Assembly: GCA_036940085.1 (NCBI GenBank) | Contig: JALLBK010000958.1 | Span: 1-15,676 of the forward strand | Reading direction: 5' to 3' | DNA from: Discostella pseudostelligera | Lineage: Eukaryota; Bacillariophyta; Thalassiosirophyceae; Thalassiosirales; Thalassiosiraceae | Length of the DNA stretch: 15,676 bases | Part shown: piece by piece, positions 1 through 7,049 of the stretch | Position numbering within the stretch: the first letter of the stretch is position 1 | Layout: each line of letters starts with the position of its first letter | Notes under the pieces: model-generated | Told to the model about the DNA's origin: nothing | The model's input: the letters and a program-made list of their open reading frames with translations, nothing else | Database searches by the model: none | Program-made: the position numbers and the translations under genes

Positions 1-370
1 GTTTGTGGAGGAGCGCAGCTGCTCTCGTGGAAGCAGAAGAAAACCAACAAATAAATCAACATAGTATTGTGCTACGGTTAACATGCATGGATTTCACAAA
101 ATTGCGTTGCCCATTGCCTCCAGTTAGTTGTGGCAATTGATTCTCTTCCGAGATCTCGCCATAGAAACAAAGCGTTGTCAATTGTCAACTCGTCCAAAAC
201 ACCATGCAATACCAGGCTCAACAGCAATGAAGGGATAGTTACCACACCTAAGGACCAAAGACGATGGTGTTGTTTCATGACAGTGTAGGTCTAGTGTAGG
301 CTGCTGTCCTTGTCGGCAGAGATAATATTTGAATAGGTAGTTATTCAAATTCTGGTATTATGGTACCAAG

Positions 371-1603
371 TCATTTGAAACCAAGAAGCAATTGCAAGAG
401 CTCTTCATTCAATCTATCGTAAGCCCACCCCCAAAAGTGTAAGGCATCGGTGTACAACAAATTCATTGGCCATTTTTTTTTTTGGAATAACTCCACCAAT
501 GGTTCAATGATAGCTGTTCTGTTGAAGAGTGTCCAATTATCCTCCGTCGCCAAGGTGGTCAATGGCGCACGTAAATGTGTTCTCGTCGAGAGCGCGTACG
601 TCGGGGTCTTTGGAGCCTGGACAAGCAGCTCCAGAGGTCGCGCATATTCCTCCCATGTCCATTGGCTGCCGGTATTTCCAACTCCACCAACATTCCAGTG
701 ATCACCAAGGCTTACAACAAGTTCGTCAAAAGTTCCTACATCTTCTAGAACCATATTCACTAATTCCGGCACAGAGATGGACATGAAGTCGGGTGGAACG
801 AGTGGTGTTGTTGCATTGATACCCTGCTCGACGTAGATGTCCAATTCCGATTTGTATTCAGGCTTCCAACGCAATGGTCTATGACCACCGTTAACCCAAT
901 CCGCGTGGAAGAAGAAGGTGAGGTTGAGGTTGTATTCCGGTTCAAAGTAGTACATGTTTTCATAAAAGCCCTCCATGGTATCAGAACGACGAAAGCAATC
1001 GCATTGGAAATATTGTTCAGTCAAGTCCATTTGTAGTTGCTGGTAGAACCGACTGAAAGTATGGAAGTCTCCCTCCCAAACTTCACTGGGGTGGGTTTCA
1101 TTTCCTGGTCCCTTGATATCGGTGTGTCCAAAATGGAGCGCGTAGAGCAATGCCCGGTATTGATAACGCAAGACGGAGTCACCAATGAAGAGAATGTGTT
1201 TATTCCTAAGCTGCTCCAGGACGTGCTCCCGTCCACCAACATACGAAAATTCGCATCCTAATGGGGATTTCATGATGTATTCAAGAGCGGTCATGTTGAG
1301 CAAGGAGGTGGTCGTAGTAGTAGCGTTAGTATCTGCATCGTCATTTTCGCTTGTTGAAAAGGCACCACAACTTTCCAACACCATAAAAGGACTCTTAAAT
1401 GATTCTGTTTCTTTAACTCTCATGGCTCCGGTCATTGTCATTGGAGAGAATAAGTCGGAAAACATGATCAGATACTCAGGAAGAAGATCATGCATGATAA
1501 ACAACAAGACCATGGAGGCTGCAATTGCCATACACCGGAGGCTCTGCACCTTCACCTTGCTCGATGGTTGAGATCCCAACTGTTTTGAGTTTGGCGGTGA
1601 CAT
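371..1603 (-). CDS. Type II membrane PC-esterase / TBL-like (GDS-DxxH) protein
   Basis: Single reading frame giving 410 residues from the first in-frame ATG (1603). A hydrophobic segment at about residues 23-42 follows a Lys/Arg-containing N-terminus and fits a type II signal anchor. The lumenal part holds ILFIGDSVLRYQY (GDS at 141-143), VVSLGDHWN (about 296-304) and, near the C-terminus, LYTDALHFW (Asp386, His389). GDS plus a C-terminal DxxH is the hallmark of the PC-esterase / trichome-birefringence-like O-acyltransferases and esterases, which act on secreted glycans in the Golgi. Seven N-glycosylation sequons (such as NETH, NLTF, NWTL) all lie after the membrane segment, which supports lumenal topology. 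The frame stays open without an ATG up to a stop at about 1769. An alternative start is ATG 1779, with a 71-nt intron (1702-1772, GTAAAG...TCAG) that restores the same frame and gives 445 residues. The family call is fairly firm; the substrate is unknown. Confidence 0.75.
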   Translation of the reverse strand: MSPPNSKQLGSQPSSKVKVQSLRCMAIAASMVLLFIMHDLLPEYLIMFSDLFSPMTMTGAMRVKETESFKSPFMVLESCGAFSTSENDDADTNATTTTTSLLNMTALEYIMKSPLGCEFSYVGGREHVLEQLRNKHILFIGDSVLRYQYRALLYALHFGHTDIKGPGNETHPSEVWEGDFHTFSRFYQQLQMDLTEQYFQCDCFRRSDTMEGFYENMYYFEPEYNLNLTFFFHADWVNGGHRPLRWKPEYKSELDIYVEQGINATTPLVPPDFMSISVPELVNMVLEDVGTFDELVVSLGDHWNVGGVGNTGSQWTWEEYARPLELLVQAPKTPTYALSTRTHLRAPLTTLATEDNWTLFNRTAIIEPLVELFQKKKWPMNLLYTDALHFWGWAYDRLNEELLQLLLGFK

Positions 1604-1761
1604 GAATGTTGGATTAGTTGTAGTGATCGTAGCCGTCAGTGTAGCAGGGAGTGGTGCTGGTGAACTCAACCAAGAAGAATTTGTAGAGAGGTTTGGGGAT
1701 GCTGATGAATGAGATTCGAGGTTTTTATGGAATAGATTATGGTCGATGGTCAATTGGTCGA

Positions 1762-1779
1762 TTACTCTTTACTCTGCAT
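1762..1779 (-). other. Upstream ORF or first mini-exon of the PC-esterase-like gene
   Basis: On the minus strand an ATG at 1779 opens a five-codon ORF (MQSKE) closed by TAA at 1762, upstream of the main gene. The same ATG may instead begin a 7-nt coding exon (1779-1773). The sequence after it is a good donor (GTAAAG), and a TCAG acceptor at 1702-1704 would join it in frame to the main ORF. The sequence alone cannot separate the two readings. Confidence 0.35.
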
Positions 1780-1899
1780 ATTCTTGTTGCGCCTTTGTGG
1801 CGCTGCGATCTTCAAAACGAGCTCGGCCGGGCGGGTCCGCCTTCGGGCTGTTCTGCTCGAAGTGACTTCTATTCGTCGCCAACGTCATCTTCTGTCTGT

Positions 1900-1920
1900 C
1901 TTTCGTCTTTCGTCTTTCGT
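1900..1920 (+). repeat. Heptamer tract (CTTTCGT)x3
   Basis: Three perfect tandem copies of CTTTCGT, preceded by TCTGTCTGT. It lies inside divergent promoter region 1. It may be plain simple sequence or a pyrimidine-rich leader element; no function can be assigned. Confidence 0.8.
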
Positions 1921-1966
1921 CACCACAGGTGCGTCGAGTCAAATTGAGAATCTCAGCCTGGGCAAC

Positions 1967-1980
1967 TTCCCGCCATTTTT
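1967..1980 (-). promoter_or_regulatory. E2F-like site (GGCGGGAA)
   Basis: The minus strand reads AAAAATGGCGGGAA, close to the E2F/DP consensus TTTSGCGGGAA. It is the first of three such sites within 86 bp (1967-2052), all in the same orientation. The motif match is direct; binding is inferred. Confidence 0.5.
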
Positions 1981-1984
1981 GGTG

Positions 1985-2029
1985 TCTCCCGCCAAATTTC
2001 TGCCACGTGTAATTATTTCGAGTCGAGTC
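1985..2029 (-). promoter_or_regulatory. 45-bp composite element, copy 1 (GACTCGA repeat + G-box + E2F-like)
   Basis: Read on the minus strand, it consists of block 1 GACTCGACTCGAAA (2029-2016), a 3-bp spacer TAA, block 2 TTACACGTGGCA (2012-2001), a 3-bp spacer GAA, and block 3 ATTTGGCGGGAGA (1997-1985). The same three blocks with the same spacer lengths recur at 8548-8592 on the plus strand; only the spacers differ. Block 2 contains a G-box (ACACGTGGC), bound by bHLH or bZIP factors in other eukaryotes. Block 3 contains an E2F-like site. The element lies about 215 bp upstream of ATG 2244 and points toward the PC-esterase-like gene. Confidence 0.75.
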
Positions 2030-2040
2030 CTAATGTAGCC

Positions 2041-2052
2041 TCCCGCCAGAAA
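2041..2052 (-). promoter_or_regulatory. E2F-like site (GGCGGGA)
   Basis: The minus strand reads TTTCTGGCGGGA. It is the third same-orientation GGCGGGA site in this promoter region, 12 bp beyond the composite element. Confidence 0.45.
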
Positions 2053-2098
2053 TATCCGTACCTTACGGATACGAAGGCATAAGTAGGTATTACCTACT
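2053..2098. promoter_or_regulatory. Two adjacent inverted repeats
   Basis: The first dyad is TATCCGTA / TACGGATA (arms 2053-2060 and 2064-2071, 3-bp centre). The second is AGTAGGTA / TACCTACT (arms 2082-2089 and 2091-2098, 1-bp centre). Both are perfect 8-bp arms, and their centres are 28 bp apart. They resemble binding sites for dimeric factors; no family is recognised. Confidence 0.5.
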
Positions 2099-2115
2099 CG
2101 TACACTGGATCGCGC

Positions 2116-2123
2116 TGACGTCA
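2116..2123. promoter_or_regulatory. TGACGTCA palindrome (CRE / diatom CCRE-like)
   Basis: A perfect TGACGTCA palindrome about 120 bp upstream of ATG 2244. TGACGT and ACGTCA cores are the CO2/cAMP-responsive elements described in front of diatom carbonic anhydrase genes, where bZIP factors act. The position fits control of the plastid gene by a similar bZIP; that is inference from the motif. Confidence 0.5.
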
Positions 2124-2243
2124 CACGGTCAACATGCAGATGCAGACGACGTTCGTGTTCATTCCTCCCGTCCACCCCGCCCGGCAGCAACCAATACCAA
2201 TCCACCACCACCACTCTCTACCTCCTCCGCCGCCGCCTCCACC

Positions 2244-3100
2244 ATGAAGATTTCCGCCGCTCTTGCCCTTGCTGCCGTCGGTGGCGCCTCCGCCTACTCG
2301 GTCAACCGATCGACTCTTCGCTCTCTCGGCCAGAAGAGCGTTGCGAGTAACGCTGCTCGCTCCCATGTCCGATCTAATGATATTAAGATGGAGGGTACGT
2401 GCACTATGTTGTTCGTTTCGGCTTCGACTTCGTCACTCGATCGAGCAACTCTCTTAACCACTCTGTGTATGAAATACTTTGTTTTGCTCTCTCTCTAGAC
2501 TTTGGCTTCTTAAAGGGAACCGCTTACAGCTTCGACGACACTTGGGTAGGCAAGGGCGCCGAATGCATCTCCGAGGTTGGACTTGAAAAAGCCCTCGCTA
2601 AGGATGGTCTGCGCTACCGACTGAACAAGACCCCCGACGAGGCGGCAAAGTGCGAGCCATTGTTCAATTTGCCCGGATTTACCGTCAACCTTCCCATCAT
2701 CGGTGAAACTTATCTTGGACCACCCCGCGTAGACTCGGTATGGGAGGCCATTGGCTTCACTGCCACGTCGAACAATGAGGCCCGACAGGCCGAGAAGCTT
2801 AAGGCCATTGAGAAGGCACGGACCGCCAAGTCGGGTGTTCTTGGTGGGGAGGGTGCCACTCTCCGAGCCAAGTGGCTCGAGAAGTACGGTTACCCTCGCC
2901 TCGTGGGAAGTGGTGGAATTTTCTACGCCGATCAACTTTCATCCGACAAGGAACCCATGGGTGGATTCAACATGGGCAAGTCGGGTAGTATTTGGCCAGT
3001 GCCTGAGAATGTTGCCAAGGGACAATATGGTGGAAAGAAGGGATGGGGAATGAAGAAGGTCGGAACTGCGGTGGATGGTTTGCCCAAGGTTGATGTGTAA
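2244..3100 (+). CDS. Plastid-targeted protein of unknown function, two exons
   Basis: Exons 2244-2394 and 2499-3100 are joined across a 104-nt intron (GTACGT...CTCTAG). The split codon becomes GAC and the product has 250 residues. Start context CCACCATGA is strong. Residues 1-17 are a signal peptide ending ASA, followed by Tyr18 and a basic Ser/Arg-rich stretch to about 45; this is the diatom bipartite plastid presequence with a Tyr variant of ASAF. The mature part has no transmembrane segment. It holds FTVNLPIIGETYLGPPRVDSVWEAIGF written here as two motifs: FTVNLPIIGETYLGPP (111-126) and VWEAIGF (131-137), a charged helix (about 143-180), and a Gly/Lys-rich loop-like C-terminus (about 205-245). 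I do not recognise a catalytic motif. It resembles a structural subunit; a heterokont-specific photosystem-associated subunit (for example the class of Psa28/Psa29) is a guess that needs a search. Confidence 0.85.
2395..2498 (+). other. Intron of the plastid-targeted protein gene
   Basis: Donor GTACGT, acceptor CTCTCTAG after a pyrimidine-rich stretch; 104 nt. Splicing joins the presequence frame (from 2244) to the mature frame (ending 3100) and makes Asp51. Without splicing, the first frame ends at once within the intron region. Confidence 0.85.
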
Positions 3101-3175
3101 ATAAATGTATCTATCTTCAAAATATTTCACATTCAATAAGTAAACCTGGGTGCGTATGCGTGACGAAATGATGTG

Positions 3176-3187
3176 GTCTCTAGAGAC
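3176..3187. repeat. 12-bp perfect palindrome between convergent genes
   Basis: GTCTCTAGAGAC is a perfect palindrome in the 192-bp spacer between the convergent plastid-protein and Nudix genes. Nothing else stands out in this spacer. No role can be assigned. Confidence 0.5.
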
Positions 3188-3292
3188 AGGAACACGGATC
3201 GTAGATCGCTAGAGAGAGCAAGTAGTAGTGGCGGGCAATATTATTATAGGACTGTTTTGGCATTATTTAAAATACGGATACATGCACTCCGA

Positions 3293-4174
3293 CTATGTTG
3301 TTGTTTCACCGCCTCCAAACGCAAGTTGTGCAACTTTATGAACTACATGAGCCGTCAAGCCCCAAATCTTAAACTGTCGTCCACTCTCGGGATCGTCATA
3401 CAGGTACGTCCTAATTTCTACATTCCCACCCTTCCATTTGTACTGGTCTATGGAATGACAATTCGTTGGATTGGCAAAGTACTGTAATGGAACTGCAAAT
3501 GCCACCTCCACCTCCTCGGCATTCAATTGCAATTGGGATGGTTCTGCTTTCCTTGGTGGATGGATGTAACCAATAATTGGAGTGACACATAGAGAATGTT
3601 TGCTTTCGACGGTGTCCATCCTTGCAATACAATCAATGTATTGATTCTCCAATCCCACTTCTTCGTATGCCTCTCGTAATGCAGTTTGGACATCGTCTTC
3701 AGAATCTTCCATATCTTGCATCCCCCCGGGAAAGCAGACCTCTCCAGCGTGAGTTGTCATGTTGCTCACTCGTTGTGTTAATAGGACATGAATGTTGGAT
3801 GATGATGCTGCTGATGATGCATCATTGTTGTTGCTATTGCTGTGATGATTTCGCTCAAACAATGGAACGAGTATACTAGCTCGACGCAACTTTGCGTGTC
3901 GTTTCAACTCTTTCTTATCCATACCCAAAGATCGCAGCTTGCTAATAACAACAACATTGCTCCCTGCTGTTATTATTTCATCCGCCATGATGTTATTGAT
4001 AATTGGGGCAGTGATACTAGTAGGCTGTTTGTTCCGGAAGGTGGAAAAGTCATTGCTATTGTTCGTCGCAAACGCGAGGAGGAATGAATTCACCACCGCA
4101 CTCCCGATGTTGATCATGCGTGGTGGCGGAATGCAAGATGTTGTTAGCAATGAGCCGATTGCTCTTGGCAGCAT
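3293..4174 (-). CDS. Nudix hydrolase, CoA diphosphatase (NUDT7/8-type)
   Basis: Intronless, 293 residues from ATG 4174; the frame upstream has no ATG before a stop at 4208-4210. Residues 130-151 match the CoA-pyrophosphatase signature (PROSITE UPF0035 type): LLTQR at 131-135 and GEVCFPGG at 144-151. The Nudix box follows, with ALREAYEEVGL at 165-175 supplying the metal-binding Glu residues. The family cleaves CoA and acyl-CoA into 4'-phosphopantetheine compounds and 3',5'-ADP. Two signature positions differ: Ser/Ala is Val136 and Arg is Thr140. A low-complexity Asn/Ser loop (about 110-127) interrupts the region before the signature. The N-terminus has few acidic residues and two Arg, so mitochondrial targeting is possible; the C-terminus (TTT) is no peroxisomal PTS1. 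Confidence 0.85.
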   Translation of the reverse strand: MLPRAIGSLLTTSCIPPPRMINIGSAVVNSFLLAFATNNSNDFSTFRNKQPTSITAPIINNIMADEIITAGSNVVVISKLRSLGMDKKELKRHAKLRRASILVPLFERNHHSNSNNNDASSAASSSNIHVLLTQRVSNMTTHAGEVCFPGGMQDMEDSEDDVQTALREAYEEVGLENQYIDCIARMDTVESKHSLCVTPIIGYIHPPRKAEPSQLQLNAEEVEVAFAVPLQYFANPTNCHSIDQYKWKGGNVEIRTYLYDDPESGRQFKIWGLTAHVVHKVAQLAFGGGETTT

Positions 4175-4190
4175 GTAGAGTAGTGTTGCC

Positions 4191-4211
4191 TCAGACAAAT
4201 CCCATGGTCAT
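4191..4211 (-). other. Short upstream ORF before the Nudix gene
   Basis: ATG 4211 opens a six-codon ORF (MTMGFV) closed by TGA at 4191, 16 nt before the Nudix start at 4174. It would lie in the 5' leader if transcription starts upstream of 4211. Translational damping is possible but unproved. Confidence 0.3.
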
Positions 4212-4606
4212 GACAGATGGTGAGGAAGGCGATGATACCATCATAGTATCCCATGGCAATATGGAGAATGGAGACGACGTCGGTCACATAATATTATTAT
4301 CAACTCGTACTCCTAGATATCTCTAGAGAGGGAGGAGGTGGAAGCAAGCAGCTGACTTTTGACCTCTTCGACTTTGTGTCCATGGTGTTCTCGTGTTGCA
4401 GCAAGTGCGTGGTGAAATCTTAGCGCTGAGAAGATACTATTGAATTCCTCCGTTGCGTTTCTACGTCATTGGCGCAGGATACGGTAGATACCAGAGGTAA
4501 GTAGGTCTGGTCCGCCGCGCCCCACTGCACCGACCGACCCGGCCGACGCCGACGCCCAACAACAACTAAACAACATCTTCATCTTCACCTTCTTCATCTT
4601 CTCACC

Positions 4607-4648
4607 ATGGCCATGTTCCGCCCGAGCACTACTACTAGTTGTCCGTGA
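4607..4648 (+). other. uORF (13 codons) or alternative first exon of MGDG synthase
   Basis: ATG 4607 has an excellent start context (CACCATGG) and opens MAMFRPSTTTSCP, closed by TGA at 4646. It is out of frame with the MGDG synthase ORF. A GT-AG pair (4644-4690, 47 nt) would join its first 37 nt in frame to codon GCA at 4693 and replace the N-terminal MRLG. It is therefore either a repressive uORF or the true N-terminus. Confidence 0.45.
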
Positions 4649-4680
4649 AGAGAGAGCATTGGCATAACAAATACTTGATC

Positions 4681-6826
4681 ATGAGACTAGGTGCAATTGC
4701 AGTTTGTATCTTCTTCGCTAGTAATGAAATCAACGCGAGTCCCTTTCAACAACCACAACCTCGATCGAGATCACCATGGGGAATCATTGACTACGGTGGT
4801 GCTTCTGATTCCTCCCTGCCATCGTCGCATCATGACACCGACGAAGTCAGCGACAATGCCACGACAGACAAAAAAATTAATACCAACATAGAGAAATACA
4901 CCTCGTCTCAGTTATTGAATTCGGTATCAGCCGGGGGTGGATCACCTTCGGATCATGTCACGGCATTCGTCGGGTCGACCGCGACGACAACGGTGACTTC
5001 TGCCATGGCATCGACAGCGATGCCAAAGAGACCGTCGTCGACATCGTCGGGGCCAAGTACCGAAATGAATAGTCCACTAATAGGAGAGTCGTCATCGTCG
5101 TCATCATTGTCTGTCGCGTCGAACACGCAAAAGGATGTTGCGGTCACTGCTAGTCGTCAGGACGCGGAAACTGATGGACAATCTACCACCACTACCGAGC
5201 AACAACAGCAACAACGACCGCTCAAGATATTATTCCTCTCGAGTGATACAGGGGGTGGTCATCGTGCCTCGGCCGAGGCACTAGCTGCACAATTCCAACG
5301 TCTCTTTCCTGGCTCAACTTACGATTTGTTCGACGTATGGACCGATGTCGAAAGCTCTTGGCCATATTACACCATTAAAGATACCTACAAGTCTTTCAGT
5401 GCCACACCGTGGAAGTGGCGAGCATTGTATCATGTCTCAAATAACGCAGTGTATGCCAAACTTGCGGATTTGCATTCGTACTATATGAATGAGGATTTGA
5501 TTACCGCGAAGATGGAGGAGTATAATCCCGATGTTATAGGTGAGAAAATGATGATTGACAGTGTTTTGAATGCATTATTATTTGCATGCAGAGCTTCGAT
5601 TTTTGGAGCTGGAATGTATGAAATGTGTCTCTCTTTCTCACACCTTGCTATTCTTGTTTGAATGTTGGTGGTTGTCGTCTCGTCGACTTAATCACAGTAT
5701 CGGTTCATCCTACAATGAACTATGTACCGCTGCATTCGGCTAGAAAAATTTCGAATAAGATTGGTCGAGACATTCCATTCTTCACGGTCGTTACAGAGTG
5801 AGTGTTGTTCCAAATCGTTCGCAGCGCTTTGCGTTTCATAGTTGCCTCATTTTCCTCACCTCTCTCGAACGATGCGGCCGCAGTTTTGGATCTGGACATT
5901 GCCATTGGTTCAACAAGGATGTGGATAAAATGTATCTCGCCTCGGAACCAATCAAGCAAACTGCTCAAAGTAGAGGCTACGTCCCCGATGAAAAAATAGT
6001 CATGAGCGGTCTGCCAATACGTTATGATTTTGCGGTCCAAGCGGATGCCATTGGCGATCGGACCACCGACCAAGGGAAGGCGCACCAGGCGAAGATTCGA
6101 GAGCAGTTGAATATCGACACCAACAAACGAATGATTCTGGTTATGGGTGGAGGAGAAGGAGTGGGCTCCCTATCAGACATTGTCAATGAATTGTATGCCA
6201 AGTTGCGAACTCAGGGTGTCGATGCAACTATATGTATCGTTTGTGGACGGAATGATAAATTGAAGGCCGATCTCGAAACTCGTTGTTGGGATACAGTAGT
6301 GTCACAAAGTTTGCAATCCTATGAGACATTGAAATCGAGAATATTTACACAGATATTGTCGCGACATGCCCATCGCAGTAGGAGAATACAGCTGGCTTTG
6401 GATAGGGCGGCGGCCAAGTCGGCCAAGGGCTATGATATTGCGGACATTCCGGGGAATGTGGATGTGATACCACTCGGGTTTGTGAAGAATATGGCCGAGT
6501 ACATGGTTGCGGCAGATGTGTTGGTGAGCAAGGCAGGGCCGGGGACGATTGCCGAAGCCGCCGCGGTTGGTTTGCCTGTCATGGTGACCTCCTATTTACC
6601 GGGTCAAGAAGCAGGTAATGTCGACATTGTATTGAACGGTGGTTTTGGTGACTTCTGTAGCGATCCCGAGACAATCGCACTTGAGCTTGCTTGTTGGCTT
6701 CAGGACCCTCAACTGCTTGATGTCATGAGCAAGAAGGCGATGAAGGTTGGAAATCCGCACGCAGCGGAGCATATTGCAATGGATATTGGGAAGACCTTAC
6801 AAGAACAGCTGAGTAGACACAGATAG
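4681..6826 (+). CDS. Monogalactosyldiacylglycerol (MGDG) synthase, three exons
   Basis: Exons 4681-5539, 5698-5797 and 5884-6826 give 633 residues. The enzyme transfers galactose from UDP-galactose to diacylglycerol and makes the main thylakoid lipid in the plastid envelope. Seen: a hydrophobic signal-like start (1-19), a Ser/Thr/Gln-rich linker (about 30-180), then the MGDG-synthase domain with LFLSSDTGGGHRASAEAL (185-201) and VSVHPTMNYVPL (287-298), where the first splice completes Val287. The second splice completes Asp320 of TVVTDFGSGHCHWF (316-329). The GT28-type C-terminal domain has VMGGGEG (406-412), CGRND (440-444), KAGPGTIAEA (536-545) and GQEAGN (560-565), the nucleotide-sugar and family motifs. 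Residues about 456-511 look like an insertion compared with plant enzymes. The catalytic domains are complete. The start is uncertain: ATG 4681 has A at -3, but the better-placed ATG 4607 is out of frame. Confidence 0.93.
5540..5697 (+). other. MGDG synthase intron 1
   Basis: 158 nt, donor GTGAGA, acceptor ATCACAG. Removal joins ...NPDVI to VSVHPTMNYV, a conserved MGDG synthase segment. Retention would add about 40 codons and then a stop at 5659-5661. Confidence 0.9.
5798..5883 (+). other. MGDG synthase intron 2
   Basis: 86 nt, donor GTGAGT, acceptor GGCCGCAG. Removal rebuilds the conserved TVVTD...HWF motif across the junction. Retention gives GAG TGA, an immediate stop. Confidence 0.9.
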
Positions 6827-6956
6827 ATTCGCCAATCCTTCACACTATCACAGACAGACAAGGACATTGATAAAGTAAGACAGTGTAGTTTTGGATCAAA
6901 TAAGTACGTGGTAACGAACTGAAACTGATTTGCGCCATTGTCGTCCAGAAGAAAAA

Positions 6957-6998
6957 TTGAAAATGTGATGAATTGTGCACATTTTCAAAATCACATTT
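6957..6998. repeat. Overlapping alternative hairpins
   Basis: The 5' arm TTGAAAATGTG (6957-6967) pairs perfectly over 11 bp with CACATTTTCAA (6978-6988), loop 10 nt. The overlapping AAATGTGAT (6961-6969) pairs perfectly over 9 bp with ATCACATTT (6990-6998), loop 20 nt. The two structures are mutually exclusive. They lie between the MGDG synthase stop and the next start, so they fall in a 3' UTR or 5' leader. Confidence 0.5.
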
Positions 6999-7049
6999 GA
7001 ATGTGGTTGGTCCCCCAAGAGTTGTCGGCGCATCCATCGATCAAATAAT

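Larger units (their letters stand above)
1604..2243. promoter_or_regulatory. Divergent promoter region 1
   Basis: This stretch separates the minus-strand PC-esterase-like gene from the plus-strand plastid gene, so it should hold both promoters. It contains three GGCGGGA-type (E2F-like) sites on the minus strand, a CACGTG core, a (CTTTCGT)3 tract at 1900-1920, two short dyads and a TGACGTCA palindrome. The last 80 bp before ATG 2244 are a C-rich leader of CCACC and GCCGCC repeats. No convincing TATA box was seen. Confidence 0.6.
4175..4680. promoter_or_regulatory. Divergent promoter region between Nudix and MGDG synthase
   Basis: About 500 bp without a main ORF. It contains TACGTCATTGGCGC at about 4461 (a CRE half-site next to an E2F-like GGCGC), a GC-rich CCGACC/CCGACG stretch around 4530-4555 and a CATCTTC-repeat leader at about 4573-4600. 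It does not contain the 45-bp composite element of the other two divergent regions. No TATA box was seen. Confidence 0.45.

Noticed and set aside
1..54. Open frame from the left edge ending with TAA at 52-54 (17 codons).
   Set aside because: Too short to separate from chance and carries no motif; it could be the C-terminus of a gene to the left.
78..278. Minus-strand 66-codon ORF with a hydrophobic N-terminal part.
   Set aside because: It lies downstream of the PC-esterase-like stop, where a 3' UTR is expected, and shows no family motif. A small secreted protein cannot be excluded.
2510..2935. Minus-strand ORF of 141 codons.
   Set aside because: Fully antisense to exon 2 of the plastid-targeted protein gene.
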